13,375 nt of DNA, taken from positions 1 through 13,375 of the forward strand of contig DAOUUR010000021.1 of assembly GCA_030668045.1 (NCBI GenBank), in the 5' to 3' direction. Under the pieces are notes generated by a model. It did no database searches, was not told the origin of the DNA, and was given only the letters and a program-made list of their open reading frames with translations. The DNA is from a bacterium (GTDB taxonomy: Bacteria; Zixibacteria; MSB-5A5; GN15; FEB-12). Shown piece by piece: positions 1 to 7,586 of the stretch; the first letter of the stretch is position 1, and each line of letters starts with the position of its first letter. The translations under genes and the position numbers were made by a program.

Positions 1-1
1 C

Positions 2-328
2 TACCTTGGTCATCTAAAGAAGGCCGAAGCGTTGTACAGTCGAGCTTATACCCTCGATTCCACTTCCTGGCAAATTCCTTTCAGCCTGGGCCACATCTAT
101 CAGACATGGGGTAACAGATCTGAATATATCCGTTTCCTCACAGCGGCTGCTGCCTGCGAAGGGGCTGACGGCAAAGTTTTTGCCGAGCTTGGCCTACTCC
201 ATCACAGTGAAGGAAGATACAAAAAGGCCCGCAGAGCGCTCGATATCGCGCTGGCCAGAGGGTTCGACAGCGCTACCGTCAGGCAGTGGGAGACCAGGTA
301 TCCCCAATTGCGCGGGGAAGGAAATTGA
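2..328 (+). CDS. TPR-repeat protein, C-terminal part (5' end outside window)
   Basis: The reading frame is open from the first bases of the window to a TGA at 326-328, so this is the last ~108 residues of a longer protein; the TTG at 32 is probably internal. The visible part has the helix-turn-helix spacing of tetratricopeptide repeats: a first unit ending in KKAEALYSRAYTLDST, and a later unit with FAELGLLHHSEGRYKKARRALDIAL (small/large/Gly/Tyr/Ala positions). TPR domains mediate protein-protein contacts; no catalytic domain is visible in this fragment. It precedes a GT-C glycosyltransferase that also carries TPR-like repeats, 105 bp downstream and on the same strand, so the two may act in the same envelope-glycan process; that link is inference from position only. 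Confidence 0.75.
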   Translation, partial: YLGHLKKAEALYSRAYTLDSTSWQIPFSLGHIYQTWGNRSEYIRFLTAAAACEGADGKVFAELGLLHHSEGRYKKARRALDIALARGFDSATVRQWETRYPQLRGEGN

Positions 329-347
329 CCGCAAGATCGCACTGGTC

Positions 348-376
348 TTGACTGGCGCGCTAATCTCAGATACCTT
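348..376 (+). promoter_or_regulatory. Weak candidate sigma-70 promoter before the GT-C gene
   Basis: TTGACT at 348-353 is followed after 17 bp by TACCTT at 371-376. The -35 box matches five of six consensus positions and the -10 box only three. It is the best-spaced pair in the 105-bp gap between the TPR gene and the GTG start at 434. Read-through from the upstream gene is equally possible. Confidence 0.25.
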
Positions 377-433
377 TGGGGAAACAGTTTTGTACTACCA
401 ACCGATAGTGGCGCGCAGATTGAGTTTTCAAAC

Positions 434-2371
434 GTGTTGAAAAATATAGCAAAGACAACTCTTCTTGTTTCACCGGCCCTGGCGATATATTCGTACCTGG
501 CGATAAAGTTGAACGTTATTCAGGACGATGCGTATATTTCCTATCGCTATGTTGCCAACTTTCTCAACGGCGACGGCCTTGTCTATAATATTGGGGAGCA
601 GATCGAAGGTTTCACCAATTTTGCCTGGGTGATTTACATGATTGCTCTGGGCGGAATGGGGGCCGATTATGTTTTTCTCTCCAGAGCGACCGGCTTTCTT
701 TTTGGGGGCGGCTTGATCGTAATGACTTTTCTCTTAGCCCGTTTGGTGCTGAGCGAGCGCGATAAATGGTTTGCTGTGTTGGCCAGTCTGCTGGTCGGAT
801 TGAACATGTCGATTGCTTATTGGTCTCCCGCCGGATTGGAAACAGCAGCGTTTGCATTTTCTACAATGCTCTGTCTGTATTTCTATCTGCGGCGAAGCTG
901 GTTGCTGGTCGCGGCGATGGCCATCACTGTCTGGCTGCGACCCGAAGGTGCGCTGGTGACCGGTTTGTTGATTGCAGTTGAGTGGCTCTCCGAACGAAGG
1001 ATACCACGATTTACACTACGTTGTGCTGCGATTGCTCTGTTGGCCTCGCTTCCTTATGTCGGCTTCAAGCTGCTCTACTACGGCAGCATTCTTCCCAATT
1101 CTTTTTATGCCAAGACGGGGTTTGATCTTGATAAGCTCAAGAGCGGCGTGGAATATGCGGGGCTGTATTTCAAACAATTTGGTTGGCTGGGTATTCCGTA
1201 CATAGTTGCGTTCGTCTACTACAAGCGATTATCCAAAAGCGCCCGAGCGGTCCTGCTATTTGCGGTTCTCTATATCGCTTACATCGTGCTGGTCGGCGGA
1301 GATTTCCTGAAAGTGCTGCGCTTTTTTATCCCGATCTTCGGGATGGCCGCGGTGATACTGGTTCTTGCGGCCCGTATGCTGCTGCAGAATCTGGTTGAAA
1401 GAACGAGATTGCTCGTGATATTTATGATCTCGTTGCCGCTACTGTTTTTCTCCTGGAACCTGCCGGTTGATGATGTCAAACATTTTGCTTTCTACGAGCA
1501 TTTCTTCCTGCGGAAAATGAAATTCATGGCCGAGTCGATGAAAATGAGCGACAGCACGAATTTCTCAGTAGCCGTTCCGACAATTGGCATCTTTGGGTAC
1601 GAGTTGATCGGGCATAAGATTATTGATATGGTCGGCCTCACCGACTCCACTATCGCCCGCCATTCAGAGCCGCCGATCACCGGAATGAAAACAACCTGGA
1701 AAGAAGACAAGCATAACTCCAAGTACCTATTGGAGAGCGCGCCCGACTACATTTTGTTTTCGACCGGCAAGAAACCTTCGGCACCCGCTGAGAGAGCGCT
1801 TTGTCTGTATCCGCAATTTATGGATTCGTACCGGGCGGTGGCCTGGTTCTACAGAGCCCGGGAATCCCAAGCATCCGGCGTGATGAATCCGGCCTTCAAG
1901 AGAGTGCGCGAAATTACCGGCGAGATTGTACCCTCTTATCCGGTTGGCTATGTGGAGAACTATAAGCGCGGTCTTGATGCCTACGTTCAACGGGATCATC
2001 GGAAAGCAATTGAGTTTTTTGACAGAGCCCTGGTGCTCTCGCCTGATCCGCCGTATGTCTATTTGGTCTATCAGAAGGCGTTTTGCTTGATGTCTATAGG
2101 GAAGGTACTTCAGGCCCTGCCGATACTGGATCAGTTGTTGCTACGTGACTCGCTTTTGTTTGAAGCTCATCGGGACCTATATTTTTACAGTCTTGTCGGT
2201 GGGGATTCTGCCAAAGCAGCTATACACGCAGGGTGGGTAGAAAAACTTACTCCGTGGTACTGGCCGAAAGTAAAGCGCGACGTGGCTCGCCGTATGGAAT
2301 CGTTCCAAGCCGAGGCCCGCCGCCGTGAGTTGGAGCAGCAGAGACAAAAACAACAGGGGGAGGGGATGTAA
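434..2371 (+). CDS. GT-C-type membrane glycosyltransferase with C-terminal TPR region
   Basis: This 645-residue protein has an N-terminal membrane helix followed by QDDAYISYRYVANF (Asp31-Asp32), the acidic loop typical of GT-C enzymes that use polyprenyl-phosphate sugars, then an EGFTNFAW motif. About ten or more hydrophobic segments follow to residue ~350. A soluble part contains IGIFGYELIGHKIIDMVGLTD, also typical of AftB-like/ArnT-like transferases. From about residue 505 there are TPR-like helices (GLDAYVQRDHRKAIEFFDRAL), and the protein ends in a Glu/Gln/Arg-rich tail. Expected role: transfer of a sugar from a lipid carrier to an envelope glycan or protein on the periplasmic side; substrate unknown. 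The start is GTG at 434, with TTG at 437 as an alternative; no clear Shine-Dalgarno sequence is seen, so the start is not certain. The PP2C gene begins 19 bp after the stop. Confidence 0.8.
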   Translation: MLKNIAKTTLLVSPALAIYSYLAIKLNVIQDDAYISYRYVANFLNGDGLVYNIGEQIEGFTNFAWVIYMIALGGMGADYVFLSRATGFLFGGGLIVMTFLLARLVLSERDKWFAVLASLLVGLNMSIAYWSPAGLETAAFAFSTMLCLYFYLRRSWLLVAAMAITVWLRPEGALVTGLLIAVEWLSERRIPRFTLRCAAIALLASLPYVGFKLLYYGSILPNSFYAKTGFDLDKLKSGVEYAGLYFKQFGWLGIPYIVAFVYYKRLSKSARAVLLFAVLYIAYIVLVGGDFLKVLRFFIPIFGMAAVILVLAARMLLQNLVERTRLLVIFMISLPLLFFSWNLPVDDVKHFAFYEHFFLRKMKFMAESMKMSDSTNFSVAVPTIGIFGYELIGHKIIDMVGLTDSTIARHSEPPITGMKTTWKEDKHNSKYLLESAPDYILFSTGKKPSAPAERALCLYPQFMDSYRAVAWFYRARESQASGVMNPAFKRVREITGEIVPSYPVGYVENYKRGLDAYVQRDHRKAIEFFDRALVLSPDPPYVYLVYQKAFCLMSIGKVLQALPILDQLLLRDSLLFEAHRDLYFYSLVGGDSAKAAIHAGWVEKLTPWYWPKVKRDVARRMESFQAEARRRELEQQRQKQQGEGM

Positions 2372-2390
2372 GCCCCATAGACAGGACATT

Positions 2391-4139
2391 ATGAAAGAAC
2401 AGATCAACCATACGAAATTCGAGAGACTTCTGCTTTCCGCAGCGCGGACGTTCAATTCGACACTGGAATATGAAGAGCTTATCGAACTGGTACTCAAATT
2501 GGTAACCTCAGCTGTTGGAGCCGAGGCTGCGATGGTGTTCAGGGTCGATCACAATCGGACCGATATGAAAATCCGCTACATGAACTGCGGCGATTGTAAA
2601 CTCAAGGGTTTCAAACTGGATATCGGCTCAGGTGTTGTCGGCTGGGTCGCTCAGTACAAAGAACCGGTCGTGCTCAATGATGCCGCTGCTGACCCCAGGG
2701 TCCAGAAAGTGTTGGAAGAGAAAATCGGGTCTTCGATCAGGTCGTTGATATCGGTTCCCTTGATTGGTAAAGGACAAATGATTGGCGTCATTGAGGCGAT
2801 CAACAAGGTCGATGGCGAGTTTACCGATGAGGACCAGGATATCCTGCTGGGGCTGTCCAACCAAATAGCTGTGGCTATCGACAACGCCAACTTGTACCGG
2901 GCCGTCAAGCGGGAGGCTCTCCAGAAGGAACTGCTGTACAAAATCGGCATTGATCTGTCTCAGTCGCTCGACCTGGATGATCTGCTTGATCGGATCATGA
3001 CTTCGTTGAAACAGGTAGTCGAGTATGATGCTGGCGGTGTGTTTATTGTCGACCCATCAGGTGACGGTGTCGATGTGATTTATTCGGTCGGATATGAGGC
3101 GGAATGCCGGGCGTGTCTATATACCAAGATGGGGGAGGGTTTAGTCGGCGCCGTGGCCAAGTCGGGTGATACCATAATTGTCGCTGATGTCAAAAGCGAC
3201 AGTCGGTACATAAACAGCCGCGTAGAGACGCAGAGCGAAATTGTCGTCCCGATTTCAATCGATGGTCGCACTACCGGCGTACTCAACCTCGAATCAAACC
3301 GTATCGGTGCTTATGGCGACTGTGATGTGGCGTTGATAAAAGCGTTTGCCTCTCAGGCTGCTATATCGTTGGAGCGGGCTCGTGTTCACAAGCAGCTACT
3401 TGATGGTAAGGGGCTGGAAGAACAGCTTAATATCGCCCGGGAAATTCAGCGATCTTTTCTGCCACCGGGTGATCCGAAGATCAAAGGATATGATGTCAGC
3501 GGGCGCAATATCTCGTCGGGTCAGGTTGGAGGTGATTATTATGATTTCATTCATATTGTTGATGGCCAGACCGGGGTGGCGATTGCCGATGTAGCAGGCA
3601 AGGGCATTCCGGCATCGTTGATAATGGCATCGTTCAGGGCATCAATGATTGCCGAGATCAGGAATAACTACTCAATTAGAACTATCTGGGACAAAGTAAA
3701 TGCCCTGATGGTAGAATCTCTGAAGCCGGGCAATTATGTTACCGCAGTCTATGGCGTTCTCGATTCCAAGAATCATATCCTCACCTTCTCCAATGGTGGC
3801 CACAACCAACCGATCCTTCTTCGTAAGAGCGGCGAGATTGAGTTCCTAAAAGAGGGTGGGCCGGTGCTGGGAGTTAGTACGGCGGCAGTATTTGAAGAAC
3901 GGCCTATCTTTCTTAATGCAGGCGATCTGGTACTTTTTTATACAGATGGAGTCTCCGAAGTATTTTCATCGGACGGTCGGGAGTTTGGGGTTGCTTCGAT
4001 AGTTGACGTTCTAAAGAAGCACAAAACCGCGTCAGCCGTGGAAATTCAGGATAGAATTTACGAAGCGGTGACCGCTTTTGCCTCGCCGGACCATATCTTC
4101 GACGATCTCACTATGGTTGTCGTTAAGCGAATGACCTAA
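2391..4139 (+). CDS. GAF-GAF-PP2C (SpoIIE/RsbU-type) serine phosphatase
   Basis: This 582-residue cytoplasmic protein has two GAF sensor domains (about 18-172 and 190-335), a short helical linker, and a PPM/SpoIIE phosphatase domain from about 343. The linker and domain start with LNIAREIQRSFLPP, the usual RsbU-like lead-in. Metal-binding signatures are GGDYYDF (~379), ADVAGKG (~398), YTDGVSE (~517) and DDLTM (~570), so the enzyme should be active and Mg/Mn-dependent. The family dephosphorylates anti-sigma-factor antagonists (STAS proteins) in partner-switching cascades; the GAF domains would supply a small-molecule or redox signal. No STAS or anti-sigma kinase gene is present in the window, so its target is elsewhere. 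ATG at 2391, with AGGA four bases upstream, is preferred over an in-frame start at 2325, which would overlap the upstream gene by 47 bp. It is probably cotranscribed with the GT-C gene. Confidence 0.9.
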   Translation: MKEQINHTKFERLLLSAARTFNSTLEYEELIELVLKLVTSAVGAEAAMVFRVDHNRTDMKIRYMNCGDCKLKGFKLDIGSGVVGWVAQYKEPVVLNDAAADPRVQKVLEEKIGSSIRSLISVPLIGKGQMIGVIEAINKVDGEFTDEDQDILLGLSNQIAVAIDNANLYRAVKREALQKELLYKIGIDLSQSLDLDDLLDRIMTSLKQVVEYDAGGVFIVDPSGDGVDVIYSVGYEAECRACLYTKMGEGLVGAVAKSGDTIIVADVKSDSRYINSRVETQSEIVVPISIDGRTTGVLNLESNRIGAYGDCDVALIKAFASQAAISLERARVHKQLLDGKGLEEQLNIAREIQRSFLPPGDPKIKGYDVSGRNISSGQVGGDYYDFIHIVDGQTGVAIADVAGKGIPASLIMASFRASMIAEIRNNYSIRTIWDKVNALMVESLKPGNYVTAVYGVLDSKNHILTFSNGGHNQPILLRKSGEIEFLKEGGPVLGVSTAAVFEERPIFLNAGDLVLFYTDGVSEVFSSDGREFGVASIVDVLKKHKTASAVEIQDRIYEAVTAFASPDHIFDDLTMVVVKRMT

Positions 4140-4217
4140 AAAAGCTCTTTGGTTTTATTAATTCTATGTTATCTTTCAGTATCAAGTCAACGGCTGAAAA
4201 ACTAAGGAGAAATTGAT

Positions 4218-5201
4218 ATGAAACAGGTAAACCTGATTATTGCGCTACTTATCGCTGTGACCTGGATTAGCTGCGGTGGCAGCGATAGCACGGGGCCGGA
4301 CGACGACCCACCGACTATTACCAGAGTAGTCGCCAATACGTCTGTGGCCGAGCCGACTCTCTCAAGCCCTGATGAATCAATGTGGAGTTCGGTTACCGCT
4401 ACGACCGTCAGTATTAACCGCACTGGAGCAATTTATAAGCCTTTCCCAAAGGCTGCCCTTGTGCCGGCTTCGGTTGCGGTCAAAGCAATTGTCAAGAATA
4501 GCAGACTGTATATGCGTTTTGAGTGGACCGATGACAGCCTCCATATCTGGCCCGATCATTGGACTCTGATCAACAACAACAGCTTCAATTTCACGCGTAA
4601 TGACGTTTTTAATGAGGACCATTTCTTTGCCATGTTTACCAAGCCGGGACAGGATTGGTACGATACCTGGGACTGGCGTGTTCTGACAACCGCCCCTGCC
4701 GGTCTGGCCGAAGGGTACACTTTTTCATCCGGCACCTTGACTCGTGATGCCGGTACCCAAATTCTGTCTATCCAAAACATCAATCCATTTGACCCTAATC
4801 GTCCTAAGTGGATTCATCAGGATAAGTCCCAGTTTTCCGAACCGATTCTGTATAAGTCTCAAACGTTTGAACCCCAGGATATTGGTGATTTCGGTGCCGG
4901 ATGGGTTCCCCAGATGAAAGTGGCCGGTTGGGTAATTGATCTGAATGTTTTGGAGAATCTCCAGCAGAATCCTCAAAGCCGGTGGGATATTACAACCATT
5001 TCTTCATACGATGCCGATTCCGATGTCTATAAACTTGTTATGTCTCGAGCTCTTAATAGCGGCTTTGATGATGACATGAATATGGCCATTGAGGATTCTG
5101 TTCAGGTTCGTCTTGGTATCCTTGACGACAGGGATGACCTTACTCAGTACAATTCCAGCCAGCAGGGATTCTCAAACAGTTTCTGGCTGATTCTGCCATA
5201 A
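4218..5201 (+). CDS. Lipoprotein with ethylbenzene-dehydrogenase-type haem-binding domain
   Basis: This 327-residue protein has a lipoprotein signal: MKQVNLIIALLIAV, then WISC with the acylated cysteine at 19. Trp at -3 is unusual for a lipobox. A Ser/Gly/Asp/Pro-rich linker (GGSDSTGPDDDPP) precedes the globular domain. Segments such as VAVKAIVKNSRLYMRFEWTD, EDHFFAMF, GWVIDL and a late YKLVMSRALNSG resemble the EB_dh/cytochrome c-552-like haem-binding family. That family includes the gamma subunit of ethylbenzene and DMSO-type molybdoenzymes and some DOMON-like electron carriers; in those, haem b is held by Met and Lys side chains. I cannot assign the haem ligands here. No CXXCH motif is present. 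AAGGAGA at 4204-4210 gives a strong ribosome binding site. No molybdoenzyme or cytochrome gene adjoins it, and a terminator follows at once, so it is probably a single-gene unit. Family call moderately sure; haem binding not shown. Confidence 0.75.
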   Translation: MKQVNLIIALLIAVTWISCGGSDSTGPDDDPPTITRVVANTSVAEPTLSSPDESMWSSVTATTVSINRTGAIYKPFPKAALVPASVAVKAIVKNSRLYMRFEWTDDSLHIWPDHWTLINNNSFNFTRNDVFNEDHFFAMFTKPGQDWYDTWDWRVLTTAPAGLAEGYTFSSGTLTRDAGTQILSIQNINPFDPNRPKWIHQDKSQFSEPILYKSQTFEPQDIGDFGAGWVPQMKVAGWVIDLNVLENLQQNPQSRWDITTISSYDADSDVYKLVMSRALNSGFDDDMNMAIEDSVQVRLGILDDRDDLTQYNSSQQGFSNSFWLILP

Positions 5202-5223
5202 CTTGTATTCAAAGAATCGAAAA

Positions 5224-5252
5224 AGAGGCCGGATGAACCGGCCTCTTTTTTT
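5224..5252 (+). terminator. Strong intrinsic terminator after the lipoprotein gene
   Basis: A perfect 9-bp stem, AGAGGCCGG (5224-5232) with CCGGCCTCT (5238-5246), encloses the loop ATGAA and runs into a T tract (5246-5252). Flanking A and T runs extend the stem. It lies 22 bp after the lipoprotein stop codon and before the promoter of the next gene. The A run on the other side could let it work in both directions, but no minus-strand gene needs it. Confidence 0.93.
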
Positions 5253-5274
5253 GTGCGCGCTGTCGCATTAAGAC

Positions 5275-5302
5275 TTGGCGACGCGGGTACAATCTGTATA
5301 TT
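5275..5302 (+). promoter_or_regulatory. Candidate sigma-70 promoter of the AbfD/HpaB-like gene
   Basis: TTGGCG (5275-5280) and TATATT (5297-5302) are separated by 16 bp. The pair sits just after the intrinsic terminator and would give a leader of roughly 30 nt before the ATG at 5341. AAGGAGG at 5330-5336 is a strong ribosome binding site four bases from that ATG. Confidence 0.5.
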
Positions 5303-5340
5303 TGATGTAAACAATAATCAGAATCCCCAAGGAGGATGCA

Positions 5341-6792
5341 ATGGCACTCAGGACATACGACCAGTATCTCGAATCACTCAGGAAGATGCGTCCCAATATC
5401 TACAAATTCGACGAACTGATAGAAGACGTGACAACCCACCCGGCCACACGACGGACAATTGAGGGTCACGGACAGATATTTAAAGCTCAGAACGATGAAC
5501 AACATGCCGCCATGATGACCACAACTTCACACCTTACCGGCGAACCGATAAGCCGCTACCTGTCTATTATTCGTTCACCTGAAGAAATGTATGCCAATGT
5601 AAACATGAAGAGACTAATGTTTCAGTTGACCGGTACTTGTACCGGCGGGCGATGTGTTGGATGGACCTCACTTAACTCGCTCTTTGCTGTTACCTGGGAT
5701 ATTGATAAGGAATTGGGTACCGACTACCACCAACGACTGCTTGCCTGGCTAAAACAGGCTCAGGCTAACGATATTACTATCGCAGGCGCTCTGACCGACG
5801 CCAAGGGTGATCGGAGCAAAAAGCCGTCCGAGCAGGAGGATGATGACGTTTTCCTGCACATGGTAGAGAAGAGAGACGATGGTATTGTCGTGAGCGGAGC
5901 TAAGGTGATGATCTGCGGCATTGCAGCGGCCAACGAGATTTTTGTAGTCCCGGGTGGCGGCTACAGGGAAGAGAATGCTAACTGCGCGATTTCATTTGTC
6001 ATCCCCAGAGACATCGAAGGGTTGACAATTGTCGAAACCAGGCACCCCAGTGATACCCGTGATGAAGAGGAGGGTTTTGACAATCCCGTAGCCGAGGGAG
6101 GAATTACCCAGGCTTACCTGTTGTTCGAAAATGTGTTTGTGCCCAACGAACGGGTCTTCATGGCCGGTGAGTACAAGTACAGCCTGCCTGCCGTGAGTAA
6201 TTTCATTATGACTTACCGCTCGGCCATTGGTGGTTGTGTGGCCGGACAGGGCGATATCAAGATCGGCGCTGCGATGTTGATGGCACGAACTAATGGTCTG
6301 TCCACGAAAGTCTTTAAAGACAAACTGGTGGAGATGACGATCAACAACGAGACTACATACGGAATAGGTATCGCTGCTTCGGCGACGGGTCGTAAACATC
6401 CTTCCGGCACCTGGCAGTGCAATCCGCTTCTGGCCAATGTGAATAAGGTGCACGTGGCTACGCTGCCGTATCAGAACTCAAGACTGGCTCAGGATATCGC
6501 AGGTGGTATCGGCGAAACCGGATGTTTGCCATCGTACAAAGATTTCAAGTCGTCCAAGTACGGTCATCTGATCGAGAAATACGTTAAAGCCAAATACTCG
6601 GCTGAGTCGCGTGCACGTTCGGCGCGTCTGGTAGAGTGGTGTACAATTGGCGGTGGCGTTCCCGGTTGTATGCACGGAGGTGGTTCGCCCGACGGAGCCA
6701 AGCTGGTGATTCGCGCTACTGCAGGATTGGATAAAAAAGCTGAGATGGCCCGAAGACTGGCCGGTATAACCGAGGAAATACCAGAACCGTAG
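5341..6792 (+). CDS. 4-hydroxybutyryl-CoA dehydratase-like flavoprotein (HpaB/AbfD superfamily) with altered active site
   Basis: The 483-residue length and collinear motifs match the 4-hydroxyphenylacetate 3-hydroxylase / 4-hydroxybutyryl-CoA dehydratase (AbfD) superfamily. These include YLESLRKMRPNIYKFDELIEDV at the start, GALTDAKGDRSKKPSEQ, ENVFVPNERVF, LAQDIAGGIGETG and GCMHGGGSPDGAK near the end. AbfD binds FAD and a [4Fe-4S] cluster and dehydrates 4-hydroxybutyryl-CoA. Compared with the Clostridium aminobutyricum enzyme as I remember it, two cluster cysteines survive (C105 for C103, C299). C99 becomes T101, with a cysteine shifted by one to C100; H292 becomes Y292; and E257, Y296 and E455 become Q257, I296 and G442. 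It may therefore be a dehydratase with another cluster arrangement, a flavin-only enzyme, or a different reaction altogether. Additional cysteines lie at 395, 434 and 443. ATG at 5341 has a strong Shine-Dalgarno sequence. It is a monocistronic gene, convergent with the CYTH gene. No flavin reductase (HpaC) gene adjoins it. Confidence 0.85.
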   Translation: MALRTYDQYLESLRKMRPNIYKFDELIEDVTTHPATRRTIEGHGQIFKAQNDEQHAAMMTTTSHLTGEPISRYLSIIRSPEEMYANVNMKRLMFQLTGTCTGGRCVGWTSLNSLFAVTWDIDKELGTDYHQRLLAWLKQAQANDITIAGALTDAKGDRSKKPSEQEDDDVFLHMVEKRDDGIVVSGAKVMICGIAAANEIFVVPGGGYREENANCAISFVIPRDIEGLTIVETRHPSDTRDEEEGFDNPVAEGGITQAYLLFENVFVPNERVFMAGEYKYSLPAVSNFIMTYRSAIGGCVAGQGDIKIGAAMLMARTNGLSTKVFKDKLVEMTINNETTYGIGIAASATGRKHPSGTWQCNPLLANVNKVHVATLPYQNSRLAQDIAGGIGETGCLPSYKDFKSSKYGHLIEKYVKAKYSAESRARSARLVEWCTIGGGVPGCMHGGGSPDGAKLVIRATAGLDKKAEMARRLAGITEEIPEP

Positions 6793-6806
6793 CGACGAAT
6801 CGTGAC

Positions 6807-7448
6807 CTAATAAATCTTCGCTCGTCTCAACGCTCTGGCAAACTTGCTTTCGGATTGAGGCTGGTAGGGGATTTCCAGCGACGAAAACAACTTCTTGAGA
6901 CCGTCTTCGACAACTTCGATACGGTCCGGATCGGTCAGCTCAAGTTCCAGTTCATAGTCGACCGATCCATCGTTGAACTCGGTCTTGTCAATTTCGAGAA
7001 TGTAGTTGTCATCGCCGATCTTAAAAAGCTTCTTCTGGCGGACATTCTCAAACTGAACCAGTTTGGCAACACTTACCGCACCCGCCTTCTGGGTGATACA
7101 TTCGATGGGTAGAATATCGAAGCTCATGATGTCTGCCCGGAGACTCAAAATTTCGACCGCATCAGCGCGTGGTATCTCCGCCTCAATCTCCTGCCGAATT
7201 ACCACCGCCCCAACTTCTTTGCCAAAATCCTTGACTGTAACCGTCCCGCGTGAACTTTCCACCCGGACCCGAAGGGCCCAGCCAAGTCCGGCCAACTTGC
7301 GATCCTCGGTATCAAAAAACGCCGAGACCTGTCGTTCTTCATGCTCTATGCGACCAAGAAAACCGATCAATTTCAGGTAGTTGATGAATGTTTCCAGGTT
7401 GAGCTTGAACTCGATCTCGCGGACTGTTTCCTGCGACCAATCCTTCAT
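6807..7448 (-). CDS. CYTH-domain protein (class IV adenylate cyclase / triphosphatase family)
   Basis: From ATG at 7448 the protein is 213 residues. It has the family signature ExExK as EIEFK (residues 11-15), an Arg/Lys-rich strand pattern (LGWALRVRVES, VTVKDFGKE), and a late acidic strand (YILEIDKTEF, VDYELELELTD). These are the charged residues that line the CYTH tunnel and bind triphosphate and divalent metal. Members hydrolyse inorganic triphosphate or thiamine triphosphate, or make cAMP (CyaB type); which applies cannot be told here. A TTG start at 7496 would add 16 residues not typical of the family. Neither start has a good Shine-Dalgarno sequence; I prefer the ATG because the ExExK motif usually lies close to the N-terminus. 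The gene is last in the minus-strand cluster, separated from the ribonuclease gene by two hairpins, and its stop lies 14 bp from the convergent AbfD-like gene. Confidence 0.85.
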   Translation of the reverse strand: MKDWSQETVREIEFKLNLETFINYLKLIGFLGRIEHEERQVSAFFDTEDRKLAGLGWALRVRVESSRGTVTVKDFGKEVGAVVIRQEIEAEIPRADAVEILSLRADIMSFDILPIECITQKAGAVSVAKLVQFENVRQKKLFKIGDDNYILEIDKTEFNDGSVDYELELELTDPDRIEVVEDGLKKLFSSLEIPYQPQSESKFARALRRAKIY

Positions 7449-7526
7449 GTCAGAAATAAAGCAGAATCCAAATCCGGCAACAACAACTTTGTGCAACTGT
7501 TGCGGTTATTTTTTAATTAGTCATCA

Positions 7527-7552
7527 CGCCACAGTCGGGATCGACTGTGGCG
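7527..7552 (-). other. Perfect 11-bp stem-loop between the ribonuclease and CYTH genes
   Basis: CGCCACAGTCG (7527-7537) and CGACTGTGGCG (7542-7552) form an uninterrupted 11-bp stem with a 4-nt loop. On the minus-strand transcript the bases after the stem (TGATGACTAATT) contain no T run, so it is not a standard intrinsic terminator. It could be an RNA-stability or processing element at the 3' end of the ribonuclease message. Confidence 0.8.
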
Positions 7553-7571
7553 GATTGGAAACTGGATACGC

Positions 7572-7586
7572 ACCACCGGCGGTGGT
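7572..7586 (-). other. Stem-loop at the ribonuclease stop codon
   Basis: ACCACC (7572-7577) and GGTGGT (7581-7586) form a 6-bp GC-rich stem around a 3-nt loop, overlapping the last base of the ribonuclease stop codon. It lies 19 bp from the larger stem at 7527-7552, so the two form a tandem pair. No T tract follows on the minus strand. Confidence 0.6.

Noticed and set aside
2325..2390. Upstream in-frame start for the PP2C gene
   Set aside because: It would overlap the glycosyltransferase gene by 47 bp and add a basic, non-family stretch; ATG at 2391 has AGGA at a good distance.
4140..4217. Promoter before the lipoprotein gene
   Set aside because: The region is AT-rich with TTGGTT and TATCTT, but the spacing is 15 bp and the match is poor, so no promoter is annotated.
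5992..6453. 153-codon minus-strand ORF
   Set aside because: It is antisense to the AbfD-like gene and has no recognisable domain or ribosome binding site.
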